Shown: positions 38,213 to 46,900 of the stretch, in pieces
Layout: every line of letters starts with the position of its first letter
Numbering within the stretch: the first letter of the stretch is position 1
Assembly: GCF_900188355.1 (NCBI RefSeq)
Contig: NZ_FZNX01000002.1
Location: forward strand, 124,001 to 188,000
Direction of reading: 5' to 3'
DNA from: Lutibacter flavus
GTDB taxonomy: Bacteria > Bacteroidota > Bacteroidia > Flavobacteriales > Flavobacteriaceae
DNA length: 64,000 nucleotides
Position numbers and translations under genes: made by a program
Notes under the pieces: model-generated
What the model saw: the letters and a program-made list of their open reading frames with translations, nothing else
The model's database searches: none
Told to the model about the DNA's origin: nothing

Positions 38213-40084
38213 TTATCTACCCATATACACCAACAAAACAGAAATATCACTCGGAGAAACTCCACTAATTCTACTTGCTTGTGAAATGGTAATTGGTTTA
38301 ATTTTTGCTAATTTTTGACGTGCTTCAATTGATAACGACTTCACTTTTGTATAATCAAAATTAGATGGGATTGATACATTTTCCAGTCTGTTTAATTTAT
38401 CAGCCTGATTCTTTTCTTTTGCAATATAACCTGCATACTTTACATGAACTTCCGTCTGTTCTATAATTTCATTATCTATATTATTCTCTAAAATAAAAGC
38501 TGCAACAGATGGTATTTTTTGAATGTCATGAAAGTCCAATTGTGGTCGGGCAGCAATCTTAAACATCTTCATAGATTGTGAAATAACGGCTGTATTATTA
38601 TCTTCTAAAATCGGATTTATAATACCTGGAGTTACACTAGTTTCAATTAAAAACTTTACAAATAAATCTGTTTTTTCTTGCTTCTCAATTACACGATCCA
38701 TTCTTTCTTTGGAAGCTAAACCTATTTCAAAAGACAAAGGAGTTAAACGTAAATCAGCGTTATCTTGCCTTAATAAAGTTCTATATTCAGCTCTAGACGT
38801 AAACATTCTATAAGGCTCTTCTGTGCCTTTTGTAATTAAATCATCTATCAAAACACCAATATAAGCCTCGTTCCTTTTAAGGATAAAAGGTTCTTTTCCC
38901 TGAACATTTAAAGCTGCATTTATACCTGCCATTAAACCTTGAGCAGCAGCTTCTTCATATCCGGTAGTTCCATTAATTTGACCTGCAAAATATAAACCCT
39001 TTATCAACTTAGTTTCTAAAGAATGGGTTAACTGAGTTGGCGGAAAATAATCGTATTCAATTGCATAACCATATCTGAAAAATTTAACGTTTTCAAATCC
39101 TGCAACTTTACGTAATGCTTTGTCTTGAATATCTTCTGGCAATGAAGTTGAAAAACCATTTACATACACCTCAACTGTATTCCAACCTTCAGGTTCAACA
39201 AATAATTGATGACGATCTTTGGTTGCAAAACGATCAATTTTATCCTCAATAGAAGGGCAATATCTTGGACCAATACTTTGTATTCTACCATTAAACATTG
39301 GCGACCTATCAAACCCAGTTCTTAACAAATCATGTACTTCTAAAGAAGTATAACTCATATAACAAGAACGTTGTTTTTCCAAAGGTTTAGTTGAAGCTAA
39401 ATATGAAAATTTTTCCGGATTATCATCACCCGGTTGTTCAATCATTTTAGAATAATCAAGTGATCTTCCATCCACTCTTGGTGGAGTTCCGGTTTTCATT
39501 CTACCTGACTCAAAACCTACTTTTACCAAGTCTTCTGTAATTCCTATTGACGCACTTTCACCAGCTCTTCCTCCTCCAAAAGTTTTATCTCCAATATGAA
39601 TTAGACCATTTAAAAAAGTCCCAGCAGTAATAATAACAGTCTTTGATTTTATTTCAATTCCTAAAGAAGTTTTAACACCAACTATTTTATCACCTTCAAA
39701 TAATAAACCTTTAACCATGTCCTGAAAGAAATCTACCTTTTCGGTTTGCTCTAACATGTTTCTCCAAGTTTCAGCAAAACGCATACGATCACTTTGAGCT
39801 CTTGGACTCCACATTGCAGGCCCTTTAGATTTATTCAACATTTTAAATTGAATAGCCGTTTCGTCAGTTACAATTCCACTATATCCACCCAATGCATCAA
39901 TTTCACGAACTATTTGACCTTTCGCAATTCCACCCATAGCCGGATTACAACTCATTTGCGCAATATTTTGCAAACTCATTGTAATAAGCAATGTTTTCGC
40001 TCCCATATTTGCACTCGCAGCTGCAGCTTCTCCACCAGCATGACCACCACCAACAACTATAACATCATAAACTGTACTAAACAT
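38213..40084 (-). CDS. mnmG: tRNA uridine-5-carboxymethylaminomethyl modification enzyme MnmG (GidA)
   Basis: A 623-aa flavoenzyme that with MnmE installs the cmnm5 group at U34 of several tRNAs. The FAD dinucleotide fold is VVGGGHAGGEAA at the start. The MnmG signatures GMKTGTPPRV-type (GRMKTGTPPRVDGRS) and GQINGTTGYEEAAAQG are present, and the C-terminal helical domain ends ISGVSPSDISVLLVYMGR. Length is normal. Both flanks carry parS-like palindromes. In many bacteria gidA/mnmG lies near the replication origin. Confidence 0.97.
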   Translation of the reverse strand: MFSTVYDVIVVGGGHAGGEAAAASANMGAKTLLITMSLQNIAQMSCNPAMGGIAKGQIVREIDALGGYSGIVTDETAIQFKMLNKSKGPAMWSPRAQSDRMRFAETWRNMLEQTEKVDFFQDMVKGLLFEGDKIVGVKTSLGIEIKSKTVIITAGTFLNGLIHIGDKTFGGGRAGESASIGITEDLVKVGFESGRMKTGTPPRVDGRSLDYSKMIEQPGDDNPEKFSYLASTKPLEKQRSCYMSYTSLEVHDLLRTGFDRSPMFNGRIQSIGPRYCPSIEDKIDRFATKDRHQLFVEPEGWNTVEVYVNGFSTSLPEDIQDKALRKVAGFENVKFFRYGYAIEYDYFPPTQLTHSLETKLIKGLYFAGQINGTTGYEEAAAQGLMAGINAALNVQGKEPFILKRNEAYIGVLIDDLITKGTEEPYRMFTSRAEYRTLLRQDNADLRLTPLSFEIGLASKERMDRVIEKQEKTDLFVKFLIETSVTPGIINPILEDNNTAVISQSMKMFKIAARPQLDFHDIQKIPSVAAFILENNIDNEIIEQTEVHVKYAGYIAKEKNQADKLNRLENVSIPSNFDYTKVKSLSIEARQKLAKIKPITISQASRISGVSPSDISVLLVYMGR

Positions 40085-40098
40085 AATATTTTCTATTT

Positions 40099-40114
40099 TG
40101 TTCCACGTGGAACA
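40099..40114. other. parS: parS-like site (site 2), exact 16-bp palindrome
   Basis: TGTTCCACGTGGAACA at 40099-40114 is a perfect palindrome fitting the parS consensus TGTTNCACGTGNAACA and identical to sites used by Pseudomonas ParB as I know them. It lies in the 34-bp gap between ybeY and mnmG. No parA or parB gene is in the window. Confidence 0.8.
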
Positions 40115-40118
40115 CCTA

Positions 40119-40532
40119 TTAAGACTTTAATAATTCTAAACATTTTTCTTCTTCAGAACGCATTTTACTTTTATCTTCAGCAGACTTGTCTTTAAATCCC
40201 AAATAATGTAAAATTCCGTGAATAATTACTCTATTTAACTCACTTTCAATTGTTTGGTTGAATTTTTGAGCATTTTCAATAACTCTTTCAATAGAAATAA
40301 AAATATCACCGCTTATTAACTTGCCCAACGTATAATCAAAGCTAATAATATCGGTTAAAGTATCATGTTCTAAAAATTCTTCATTCAATTTCAACAGATA
40401 CCCATCATCACAAAAAATGTAATTTACTTCTCCTTCAGTAAATCCATAAGTACTAATACATTCTGAAATCCATTTTTGAATTTTCACTTCATCCTTTAGT
40501 TTGAACTCAGTTTCATAATTAAATTCAATCAT
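40119..40532 (-). CDS. ybeY: Endoribonuclease YbeY (16S rRNA maturation)
   Basis: A 137-aa metalloprotein acting in 16S rRNA 3'-end maturation and ribosome quality control. The metal motif is HGILHYLGFKD: His105 and His109 are kept, while the third ligand position, usually His in HGxLHLxGYDH, is Asp115. I believe this variant (GYKDK-like) is usual in Bacteroidota. It starts 1 bp after the DUF4175 gene and is followed by a parS-like site and mnmG, so it probably shares their transcript. Confidence 0.9.
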   Translation of the reverse strand: MIEFNYETEFKLKDEVKIQKWISECISTYGFTEGEVNYIFCDDGYLLKLNEEFLEHDTLTDIISFDYTLGKLISGDIFISIERVIENAQKFNQTIESELNRVIIHGILHYLGFKDKSAEDKSKMRSEEEKCLELLKS

Positions 40533-40533
40533 A

Positions 40534-43500
40534 CTATTGCTCAGTTTTAAAATACTCTTGTACCTTTTTTTTATAAATAGTGCGCAAAGGTAATGATTGT
40601 CTGTTTAATATTTCATTATAATTAAAATACTGATTTTGTAGTTTTAGCTTATCAATATTTCTTTTTTCAAAAGATCGAATATTTGTTTCTGATTTACGCT
40701 TTTGATCCTCACCTTGCTCCTTCATAGCCTTTTCAAGTTTTAACAACTCATAGCTAATTTCTTGCATTTTTTGGACAACAGCATTCGTAAATCCTTTTTC
40801 TAACATTTCCTTTTCCAACGCTTCCATTTTTTTAACAACATCACCAGAACCATTACCTGCCTTTTTACCATCTTCTCCCAACATTTCTTGTAATAATTCC
40901 CTCATCTCAGCCTGTTGCTTATACATCTCATAAAGTTCCCCATTCATTTTTTCTCCATCATCACCTTCTCCTTGACCTTCTCCTTTTTTTTCTCCAGATT
41001 TATCTCCTGGCTTTTCACCCTTTTTCATTCCCTCTTTCATTTTCTCTGTTAACTCACTTTGCTTTTTAATAATATCTGGAAGACTAAAACTTTTACCTTT
41101 TCCACTACCACTTCCCATTTTTGCCGAAGCATTCATCATACTTTCCAATAAATCACTTAGCTGATTTGCTAAATTATTAACTGCAGTAACAACAAAATGC
41201 TGGTTAGAGATTCCTTGGTTAATTCTGTTTTCCGAAAAATTAAACAAGGACTCATCTATATTAAAATGAGCATCACTTACCTCCTTTTGTATATCACCAC
41301 CCATTTTAACCAACCGAAGAGACAACATATAAATACTATCATCTATATGTTCAAAATATTCTTTTAAAATATGTTGGTCTTTTAAATTTTCAGGGAACTT
41401 AGGATGGTTATTATCGATATTAGAAAAACTTTCTAAAACATCTTCTTGTTTAAAAGAAAACCCAATTAAATTTTCTACAATTTTTCTTAAGTCATCGATG
41501 TTCTCATCTATCGATTCGCCCTCCATCATTTCCATAGATTGCTCCATTGATTTACTCAACTGCTTCATTTTTTTTGCAGCAGATTTCTGACTTTTTTTAG
41601 CGCTCGATTTACTACTTTTATTTTGTTCTTCACTTTCTTCAGAATCTTCCTCTTTATTTAATTCTTCAAGAGCTTCATTTAAGTCTTTATCTATTTCTTC
41701 CTTTTCATCAGAATTTTCAGGCAATTTCATTGGGCGTTTTAAATCATTATTTTGCTTGTCTAATTCTTCAAAATCTTGTTTAATCTGATCAAATTCTTTG
41801 TTAATTTCTTCTTGCTTTTCTGAAGTATTTTCCTCGTCTGCTTGTTTTGTTAATTCTTCTTCCTTCTTTGCTAATTCACTAAGCTTTTCTGAAATTTGAT
41901 TTGCTTTTTGTTCAACATAAAACCGTTTTGTTAATTCTAAAATACGTTCTAAACTTTGCTCATTTCGTTTGTTCTTTTTAGCAAGTTTATTTAATTTTTC
42001 TGTAAGATCCTCCTTATTTAATTTTTTTGAAAGTTCTTCTAACTCCTTCAGCATTTTTTCTTGATCCGATAATTTTTTAGTTTCTTCAATACGTTTTTTA
42101 AGGTCTTCTTTCTTTTCACTTAAATTTTTAATATCAGGTTGCTCACTCAAATTTTGCTCTAGCTGTTCAGTTTGTTTTTTAAACATTTCCTGATATTGAG
42201 ATTGCCGTTTTACAAACTGTTCCAATTTTTTAGTATCATTCCAATTTATATCAGCTTTTTTTTGCAATTCATTTTTAAACTTTTCAACTTCAGAATTAGA
42301 TTGTTTAGATTTTTCCAATGTTTTTGAAAAACTACTAATGGTCTCTTTTTGTTCTTTTAATAGTTCCTCTTTTAATTCTTTCTCTGTTTTATTGTAATAA
42401 TTGAAAATTCTACTCTTGGTTCTCTTAGATCCATTAACTGCATCATTATCAAAAACCTCAAAATATAGTTCGTAATTTAAACCTTCATCAATTAAAATAC
42501 CCTCAGGAAAAACATAATAAAAATCTGTAAATGAACCTTTTGAAATCTCAATTGGGTGTCTTTTAGGTGCAGTTGGGTTTGATTTATCATAATACACTAA
42601 CTGAAGTCTTTTTAGCCCATAATCATCACTTAATTGGCCTATAAACTGAACCGGACCTCTGCTAATTGAATCAATATCCGACTTAACAATAATTTTTGGA
42701 TGTTCATCAGAAACTACATCAACTTGAAAATTCAATGATTCATGATTTTTTAAATTTTCATTTGAAGATGCAATTCTATAATTTATAGTTTTAAATAATT
42801 TTTCTGAATAGCTAAAAAAATCTTTGGTGTTTTGTTTAAAACTCGTTGAATTATTATCTTCTAAAATAAACGAAATATCAGTTGCCTGATGCGTTTCTAA
42901 TTGCCAGGTAATTGTGGTTCCTTGTGGCACAACCGCATTTCCAGTATTTTGAATTACTTCATTTCTTTTACCTGTATAATTTGGATAATTAACTACCATT
43001 TTTAAATTGGTAATCACTGGCGTGGCAACCATATTTATTTGATAATTTTTTGAAACAACTCCATTGGATTCAACAAAAAATTCAACGGGTTCTTTTATCC
43101 TTGTAAAATCAAATTCAAACAAACCTAAATCCACATTCTGTAGGTAATAATTCTCATTATTAAAATGAATTTTAGCATCTTCAGGCAATGTATTTCCAAT
43201 TGTTTCAATATACAAGGTAAATGGTTCGCCTTCTATCACTTCTAAAGTTTCATTTAAAATTTTAAAAGAAAACGGTGCAGGTGGCTCATATGCAGTATTG
43301 TAATGCACAACTCTCGAAAAACTATCATTTAAAATTGTACTATTTCCGGTAACATAAACTAGCAGCCAAATTACAATAGGAATTAACGCATACTTAATAT
43401 ATTTTTTATTGCCAGAAAAATCAATGGCTTTTTTAAATGGAATTGGCTGAAGCTCTCTAGATTTTTGTTCAATACTTGCCTCAATTAAATCAGAACTGGA

Positions 43501-43854
43501 CTCAATATTCTTTAACTGAATCATATTCAGTAGTTTATCACTAACCTCTGGAAAATGTTTTCCAATAATTTTTGAAGCATCTATTTCAGAAATACCTGTT
43601 TTTAAGCCATAAATTTTAGAAAGTGGAATAAAAATATATTTAGCCAACAGTGTTATTTCTACTAAAATAAATACCCAAAATAAAATGGTTCTAGCAAAAG
43701 GATTTAGCCATAAAAAGTATTCTATAAAAAGGGTAAAAATTAAATATAAAAAACCCATTGCAATAAACAGCAATATCCCTTTAATAAGTTCATTTTTATA
43801 GTACTTATTAATAAACTCCTTAAGTTTTGATTGTATGTTGTTAAAATTGTCCAA
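40534..43854 (-). CDS. DUF4175-family large membrane-anchored coiled-coil protein
   Basis: A 1106-aa protein. Two hydrophobic helices lie near the N-terminus (about 22-70) and another at about 150-170. A beta-sandwich-rich extracytoplasmic part follows (about 185-475), then a very long charged coiled coil (about 480-800, many KKLEEL-type heptads), a Gly/Lys-rich linker (around 960-985) and a final helical region. This matches the flavobacterial DUF4175 family in size and order. Function is unknown. Its link to ybeY and mnmG on one side and to a two-component system on the other suggests envelope or cell-structure work, an inference only. Confidence 0.8.
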   Translation of the reverse strand: MDNFNNIQSKLKEFINKYYKNELIKGILLFIAMGFLYLIFTLFIEYFLWLNPFARTILFWVFILVEITLLAKYIFIPLSKIYGLKTGISEIDASKIIGKHFPEVSDKLLNMIQLKNIESSSDLIEASIEQKSRELQPIPFKKAIDFSGNKKYIKYALIPIVIWLLVYVTGNSTILNDSFSRVVHYNTAYEPPAPFSFKILNETLEVIEGEPFTLYIETIGNTLPEDAKIHFNNENYYLQNVDLGLFEFDFTRIKEPVEFFVESNGVVSKNYQINMVATPVITNLKMVVNYPNYTGKRNEVIQNTGNAVVPQGTTITWQLETHQATDISFILEDNNSTSFKQNTKDFFSYSEKLFKTINYRIASSNENLKNHESLNFQVDVVSDEHPKIIVKSDIDSISRGPVQFIGQLSDDYGLKRLQLVYYDKSNPTAPKRHPIEISKGSFTDFYYVFPEGILIDEGLNYELYFEVFDNDAVNGSKRTKSRIFNYYNKTEKELKEELLKEQKETISSFSKTLEKSKQSNSEVEKFKNELQKKADINWNDTKKLEQFVKRQSQYQEMFKKQTEQLEQNLSEQPDIKNLSEKKEDLKKRIEETKKLSDQEKMLKELEELSKKLNKEDLTEKLNKLAKKNKRNEQSLERILELTKRFYVEQKANQISEKLSELAKKEEELTKQADEENTSEKQEEINKEFDQIKQDFEELDKQNNDLKRPMKLPENSDEKEEIDKDLNEALEELNKEEDSEESEEQNKSSKSSAKKSQKSAAKKMKQLSKSMEQSMEMMEGESIDENIDDLRKIVENLIGFSFKQEDVLESFSNIDNNHPKFPENLKDQHILKEYFEHIDDSIYMLSLRLVKMGGDIQKEVSDAHFNIDESLFNFSENRINQGISNQHFVVTAVNNLANQLSDLLESMMNASAKMGSGSGKGKSFSLPDIIKKQSELTEKMKEGMKKGEKPGDKSGEKKGEGQGEGDDGEKMNGELYEMYKQQAEMRELLQEMLGEDGKKAGNGSGDVVKKMEALEKEMLEKGFTNAVVQKMQEISYELLKLEKAMKEQGEDQKRKSETNIRSFEKRNIDKLKLQNQYFNYNEILNRQSLPLRTIYKKKVQEYFKTEQ

Positions 43855-43902
43855 TTCTTTATTTAATAACCTTTATAACGGCTAAAAATAATGAAAAATA
43901 CT

Positions 43903-44547
43903 TTATAAGATTACTATTTTTTCTTTAATAGCATATAAAACAAGGCCAATACGTGTTCTAGCCTCCAACTTTTCAAATAATGCTTCTCTATAATTTTCTA
44001 CAGTTTTAGGACTTAAACACATTACATCTGCAATTTCTCTATAAGTTCTTTCCGTACAAGCTAGTTTTAAAAACTCCAGCTCTCTTTCTTTAAGTTTTAT
44101 GGAATTTGGATTTTCCTTCTTATTAATAGAATTTAATAATGTATTTGCAACATTTTCAGTGTAATAAAATCCGTTAGAATGCACTTCTTTTAATGCGTGT
44201 TGTAAAATTGAAGGATGAATGTCTTTTAACAAATAACCTTTTGCTCCTCCTCTTAGCATTTTTAAAATTGTTTCTTCCTCACATTCCATAGACAACGCCA
44301 AAACCTTAATTTCCGGATGGTGTTCTTTTAACCATTGTGTAGCCTCAATACCATTCATTATTGGCATTTGAATATCCATTAAAACAATTTGAGGTTTCGG
44401 TTTTTCTTCTAAAAAATAGTTGACTAACTCTTTTCCATTTCCCAAAACAGCAATTACATTAAATTCTTCAAAATTAGAAACCAATCCATTTAGGGCTTGT
44501 GAAAAAAGTAAATGATCATCTACAATAATTATATCAATTTTGCTCAT
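43903..44547 (-). CDS. NarL/FixJ-type response regulator
   Basis: 214 aa from the ATG at 44547. An in-frame TTG at 44568 would overlap the kinase and is less likely. Receiver domain with phospho-acceptor Asp58 (VLMDIQMPIMNG), acidic pair DD near residue 10 and KD in beta-5, then a LuxR-type helix-turn-helix (LKERELEFLKLACTERTYREIADVM, SPKTVENYREALFEKL). Its start is 8 nt after the stop of the partner kinase, whose phosphate it should accept. Target genes are unknown. Confidence 0.93.
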   Translation of the reverse strand: MSKIDIIIVDDHLLFSQALNGLVSNFEEFNVIAVLGNGKELVNYFLEEKPKPQIVLMDIQMPIMNGIEATQWLKEHHPEIKVLALSMECEEETILKMLRGGAKGYLLKDIHPSILQHALKEVHSNGFYYTENVANTLLNSINKKENPNSIKLKERELEFLKLACTERTYREIADVMCLSPKTVENYREALFEKLEARTRIGLVLYAIKEKIVIL

Positions 44548-44555
44548 AAGGGCTT

Positions 44556-45332
44556 TTATTTGGGACAACTAATATATAACTTAGTTCCTTTATTTTCCGA
44601 AGAAATCAACTCTATTTTTGCTCCAATTAATTCTCCTCTGCTTTTCATATTTATTAAACCAATACCGTTTTGCTTTGAGAGGTCGTTTATATCAAAACCA
44701 ATTCCGTTGTCTACTGCAATAATAGTTAATAAATCAGGGTTATAATTAAGCTCAATTTCTAATTTTTCAGCTTTCGAATATTTTAGAGTGTTATTGCAAA
44801 ATTCTTGTAATATTCTGAATAAAATAATTTCCTTTTCGTTAGTTAAATTATAAGGTTCATCGGTAATTATTAACTCAGCTTCCACAAAATTTAAACGATT
44901 ATAGCGATCAATTTCTAGTTTAATTGAATCTAAAAGACCTTTATTTTTTATGGTTTCTGGATTTAACGACTTCGCCAAACCTCTAAGTTCCTGTAAACTT
45001 TTACTAACAATTTCACCAGTTTCAATAATTTGATTTTGTTCTTTTTCAGGCAAACTCATTTGCACCATATTCAATTGCATTTTAGCAACAGATAATAGCT
45101 GACCAACATTGTCATGTATTTCCCAACTAATGTTTTTTAAAGCTTGCTCCTGAATTTCTAATTTAGATTTAGTAATTTCTTCATCAAACCGTTGCTGAAT
45201 TTCCCGTTGCTTTAATAAAAAAGCTGTTTTTTTCTGCTGAAAATATGAGAAAAAGAAAATTAAACTAACTGCTAAAATAATTACAATTATTGTAGCAATT
45301 AAAACCATTATTTGTACTTCTTTTTGTTCCAA
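44556..45332 (-). CDS. NarX/HisKA_3-type sensor histidine kinase
   Basis: A 258-aa kinase with one N-terminal membrane helix (about 9-30), no sizeable periplasmic sensor, a HisKA_3 dimerisation domain with phospho-acceptor His73 (EIHDNVGQ) and an HATPase domain (DNGIGFDI, then GIGLINMKSRGELIG). With no sensor of its own, the input probably comes from a partner. The membrane protein encoded 3 bp upstream is a candidate. Its regulator follows at once. Confidence 0.92.
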   Translation of the reverse strand: MEQKEVQIMVLIATIIVIILAVSLIFFFSYFQQKKTAFLLKQREIQQRFDEEITKSKLEIQEQALKNISWEIHDNVGQLLSVAKMQLNMVQMSLPEKEQNQIIETGEIVSKSLQELRGLAKSLNPETIKNKGLLDSIKLEIDRYNRLNFVEAELIITDEPYNLTNEKEIILFRILQEFCNNTLKYSKAEKLEIELNYNPDLLTIIAVDNGIGFDINDLSKQNGIGLINMKSRGELIGAKIELISSENKGTKLYISCPK

Positions 45333-45335
45333 ACT

Positions 45336-45974
45336 TTAATTATTAAATTCTTTTTTACTTAATATAAAACCCAATATAAAACATGTATGCATTATTAAAT
45401 TAAGACCCAAAGTTATATATTGAAACATCCCATAAACCGACGTATATTTAAATAATGCCATTGCAGGTAAAAATGCTATATTATATAAAAACACTCCTAA
45501 TGCTATCCAAAAGAATAATGAATTTTTAAAATTTAAAATCTTATCGTTTTCCAATACTTCAGTGAAATAAATAATAACAACACCAACAACAAGTGTTTTT
45601 GCGAATAAGTTATTCTTCATTAAAGGATATTCAAATATACCAGCATAAAATAACACATTTACTAATGTAGTTATAATGAAAATTGCAACTAAAGAATAAA
45701 TTATATTTCGCTTAAATTTATTTGTAACCTGACTTAATAAAAGATAAGAAACAAATAACATATTAATAATATTCCAAAGATTATAAACAACATTATTCTT
45801 TACAATTAAAATTCTGCCAACATAAACTCCAACTAATTCTGAAAAAAAAGTATAAATTAAAAAATAAAGAAATAATTTTAAATACTTATTGTGAGAAAAA
45901 TTTTTATAATTGAAAACACCCACTAATATACTCGATAAATATATTAATGGGTATGTAAAAATAGGAATTGTCAT
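45336..45974 (-). CDS. Unknown polytopic membrane protein upstream of histidine kinase
   Basis: A 212-aa protein that is almost wholly hydrophobic, with about seven helices (for example IPIFTYPLIYLSSILVGVF, NIIYSLVAIFIITTLVNVLF, YGMFQYITLGLNLIMHTCFILGFI). No family is recognised. Size and layout recall small 7TM sensor modules. It lies 5 bp after the 143-aa gene and 3 bp before the kinase, which itself lacks a sensor, so it could be the sensing subunit. That is inference. Confidence 0.75.
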   Translation of the reverse strand: MTIPIFTYPLIYLSSILVGVFNYKNFSHNKYLKLFLYFLIYTFFSELVGVYVGRILIVKNNVVYNLWNIINMLFVSYLLLSQVTNKFKRNIIYSLVAIFIITTLVNVLFYAGIFEYPLMKNNLFAKTLVVGVVIIYFTEVLENDKILNFKNSLFFWIALGVFLYNIAFLPAMALFKYTSVYGMFQYITLGLNLIMHTCFILGFILSKKEFNN

Positions 45975-45979
45975 AAATT

Positions 45980-46411
45980 TTAATTAGGATATTCCGCTGA
46001 AGGAGGATTGCCTAGTGTGCCATCATTTAATCCATTCAAATCAGGTATATCTGTACCACCTCCTTCTGGATCTCCTAAGCCATCTTTCTGCAAAGAACCA
46101 CTTTTAGGTTGTGTTGGCACAAAAAACACCGTAGATAAATCTTTCTTTGATTGTTTTTTATCTGTATTGGAATAGGCGCCAAAATAAACTCTTAACCCAT
46201 TTGCATCTGGAGCATTACTCTCTACATAAGCAATATAATTTTTTATTTCTTCAAGAGAGAACCAACTTGAAATAGCATCTTCTTTTTTAGGATTACCAGA
46301 CTCTTTTTTGACTATTTTATTTAAATCTTTAGAGCGTGTTTTAACAAATTGTTGATTTAATTCTTTTGCTTTGTCGGGAGAAATAAGCCCCTTGGGTAAA
46401 TCTAATTTCAT
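45980..46411 (-). CDS. Unknown 143-aa protein, first gene of the two-component operon
   Basis: No signal peptide and no family I can name. The first 75 residues are charged and helical (SPDKAKELNQQF, SSWFSLEEIKNYIAYVESNA). The centre has GLRVYFGAYS and VFFVPTQ, strand-like. The last 40 residues are glycine/proline-rich and disordered-looking (GDPEGGGTDIPDLNGLND). It leads a four-gene leftward run (this gene, 7TM protein, kinase, regulator), each gap under 10 bp, and may be a cytoplasmic modulator. Confidence 0.75.
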   Translation of the reverse strand: MKLDLPKGLISPDKAKELNQQFVKTRSKDLNKIVKKESGNPKKEDAISSWFSLEEIKNYIAYVESNAPDANGLRVYFGAYSNTDKKQSKKDLSTVFFVPTQPKSGSLQKDGLGDPEGGGTDIPDLNGLNDGTLGNPPSAEYPN

Positions 46412-46512
46412 AATTAATTAACCTTTATTAATGTTATCGATAAAGTTACTACTTTAAATTAAGGTTAAAAAATAAAAGGGGAAATATCCCCCTGCAAAAC
46501 GCGGTATTCTCC

Positions 46513-46545
46513 TTGGTAAAAAAACCAACAGCTAACGTACTTTTG
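46513..46545 (+). promoter_or_regulatory. Promoter of the 50-aa small-protein gene
   Basis: TTG (46513-46515), 22 nt, then TACTTTTG (46538-46545) fits the flavobacterial consensus. The -7 element ends 20 nt before the ATG at 46565. Confidence 0.55.
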
Positions 46546-46564
46546 AATACTAAGTTTAACCATC

Positions 46565-46717
46565 ATGACCGTAAGTAAAGATTTTTTTAATAAATATTTT
46601 AAACTTCTTTTTATTGTTTTTTTCGCAATAATAATTAGTCTTAATTTTTATTTATTAAATAAAGTGATTAGTAAGTCAAGCACTGTACAACGTTTTGAAA
46701 ACAACATTAAGATTTAA
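46565..46717 (+). CDS. 50-aa single-pass membrane peptide
   Basis: A short ORF with a basic, aromatic start (MTVSKDFFNKYFK), one hydrophobic helix (about 14-33, LLFIVFFAIIISLNFYLL) and a polar tail rich in Ser, Asn and Lys. It has a promoter with both elements 20 nt upstream and an intrinsic terminator at 46813, which makes a self-contained transcription unit. No family is recognised. It is one of two small single-helix proteins in the window (the other at 58203). Confidence 0.55.
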   Translation: MTVSKDFFNKYFKLLFIVFFAIIISLNFYLLNKVISKSSTVQRFENNIKI

Positions 46718-46756
46718 ACTTATTAAAATATAATTGTTGATTAATTCCTCACGAAG

Positions 46757-46842
46757 GCTCTTTCTTTGGGCGAAGACTTAGAGCTATCAAAATCAAATAT
46801 TGGGTTGATTTTAAAGGCTGCTATTAAGCAGCCTTTTTTTTT
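46757..46842 (+). ncRNA. Structured RNA segment ending in an intrinsic terminator
   Basis: Three hairpins follow one another. First, GCTCT/AGAGC (46757-46761 with 46780-46784) with an inner TCTT/AAGA. Second, an 8-bp perfect stem AAAATCAA/TTGATTTT (46789-46796 with 46805-46812). Directly adjoining it is the terminator stem AAAGGCTGCT (46813-46822 with 46827-46836) plus a T run. It may be the 3' UTR of the small-protein mRNA or a processed small RNA. I know no RNA family that it fits. Confidence 0.45.
46813..46842 (+). terminator. Intrinsic terminator upstream of gltX
   Basis: A 10-bp GC-containing stem with ATTA loop followed by at least nine T. It lies before the gltX -7 element (TATCTTTG, 46875-46882), so it ends the upstream small transcript, not gltX. 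Confidence 0.85.
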
Positions 46843-46900
46843 GTAATAAAACTCACTTATTTACATTGATAAATTATCTTTGCACTTTAAACAGAGAAAA

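Noticed and set aside
39794-40195. 133-codon plus-strand ORF across the mnmG/ybeY junction
   Set aside because: It is antisense to two firm genes, and its composition (many Thr, Ser, Cys and His) reflects the complementary strand.
46880-46900. Upstream TTG start for gltX
   Set aside because: It overlaps the -7 element, and the family begins at the ATG at 46901 just before the HIGH motif.
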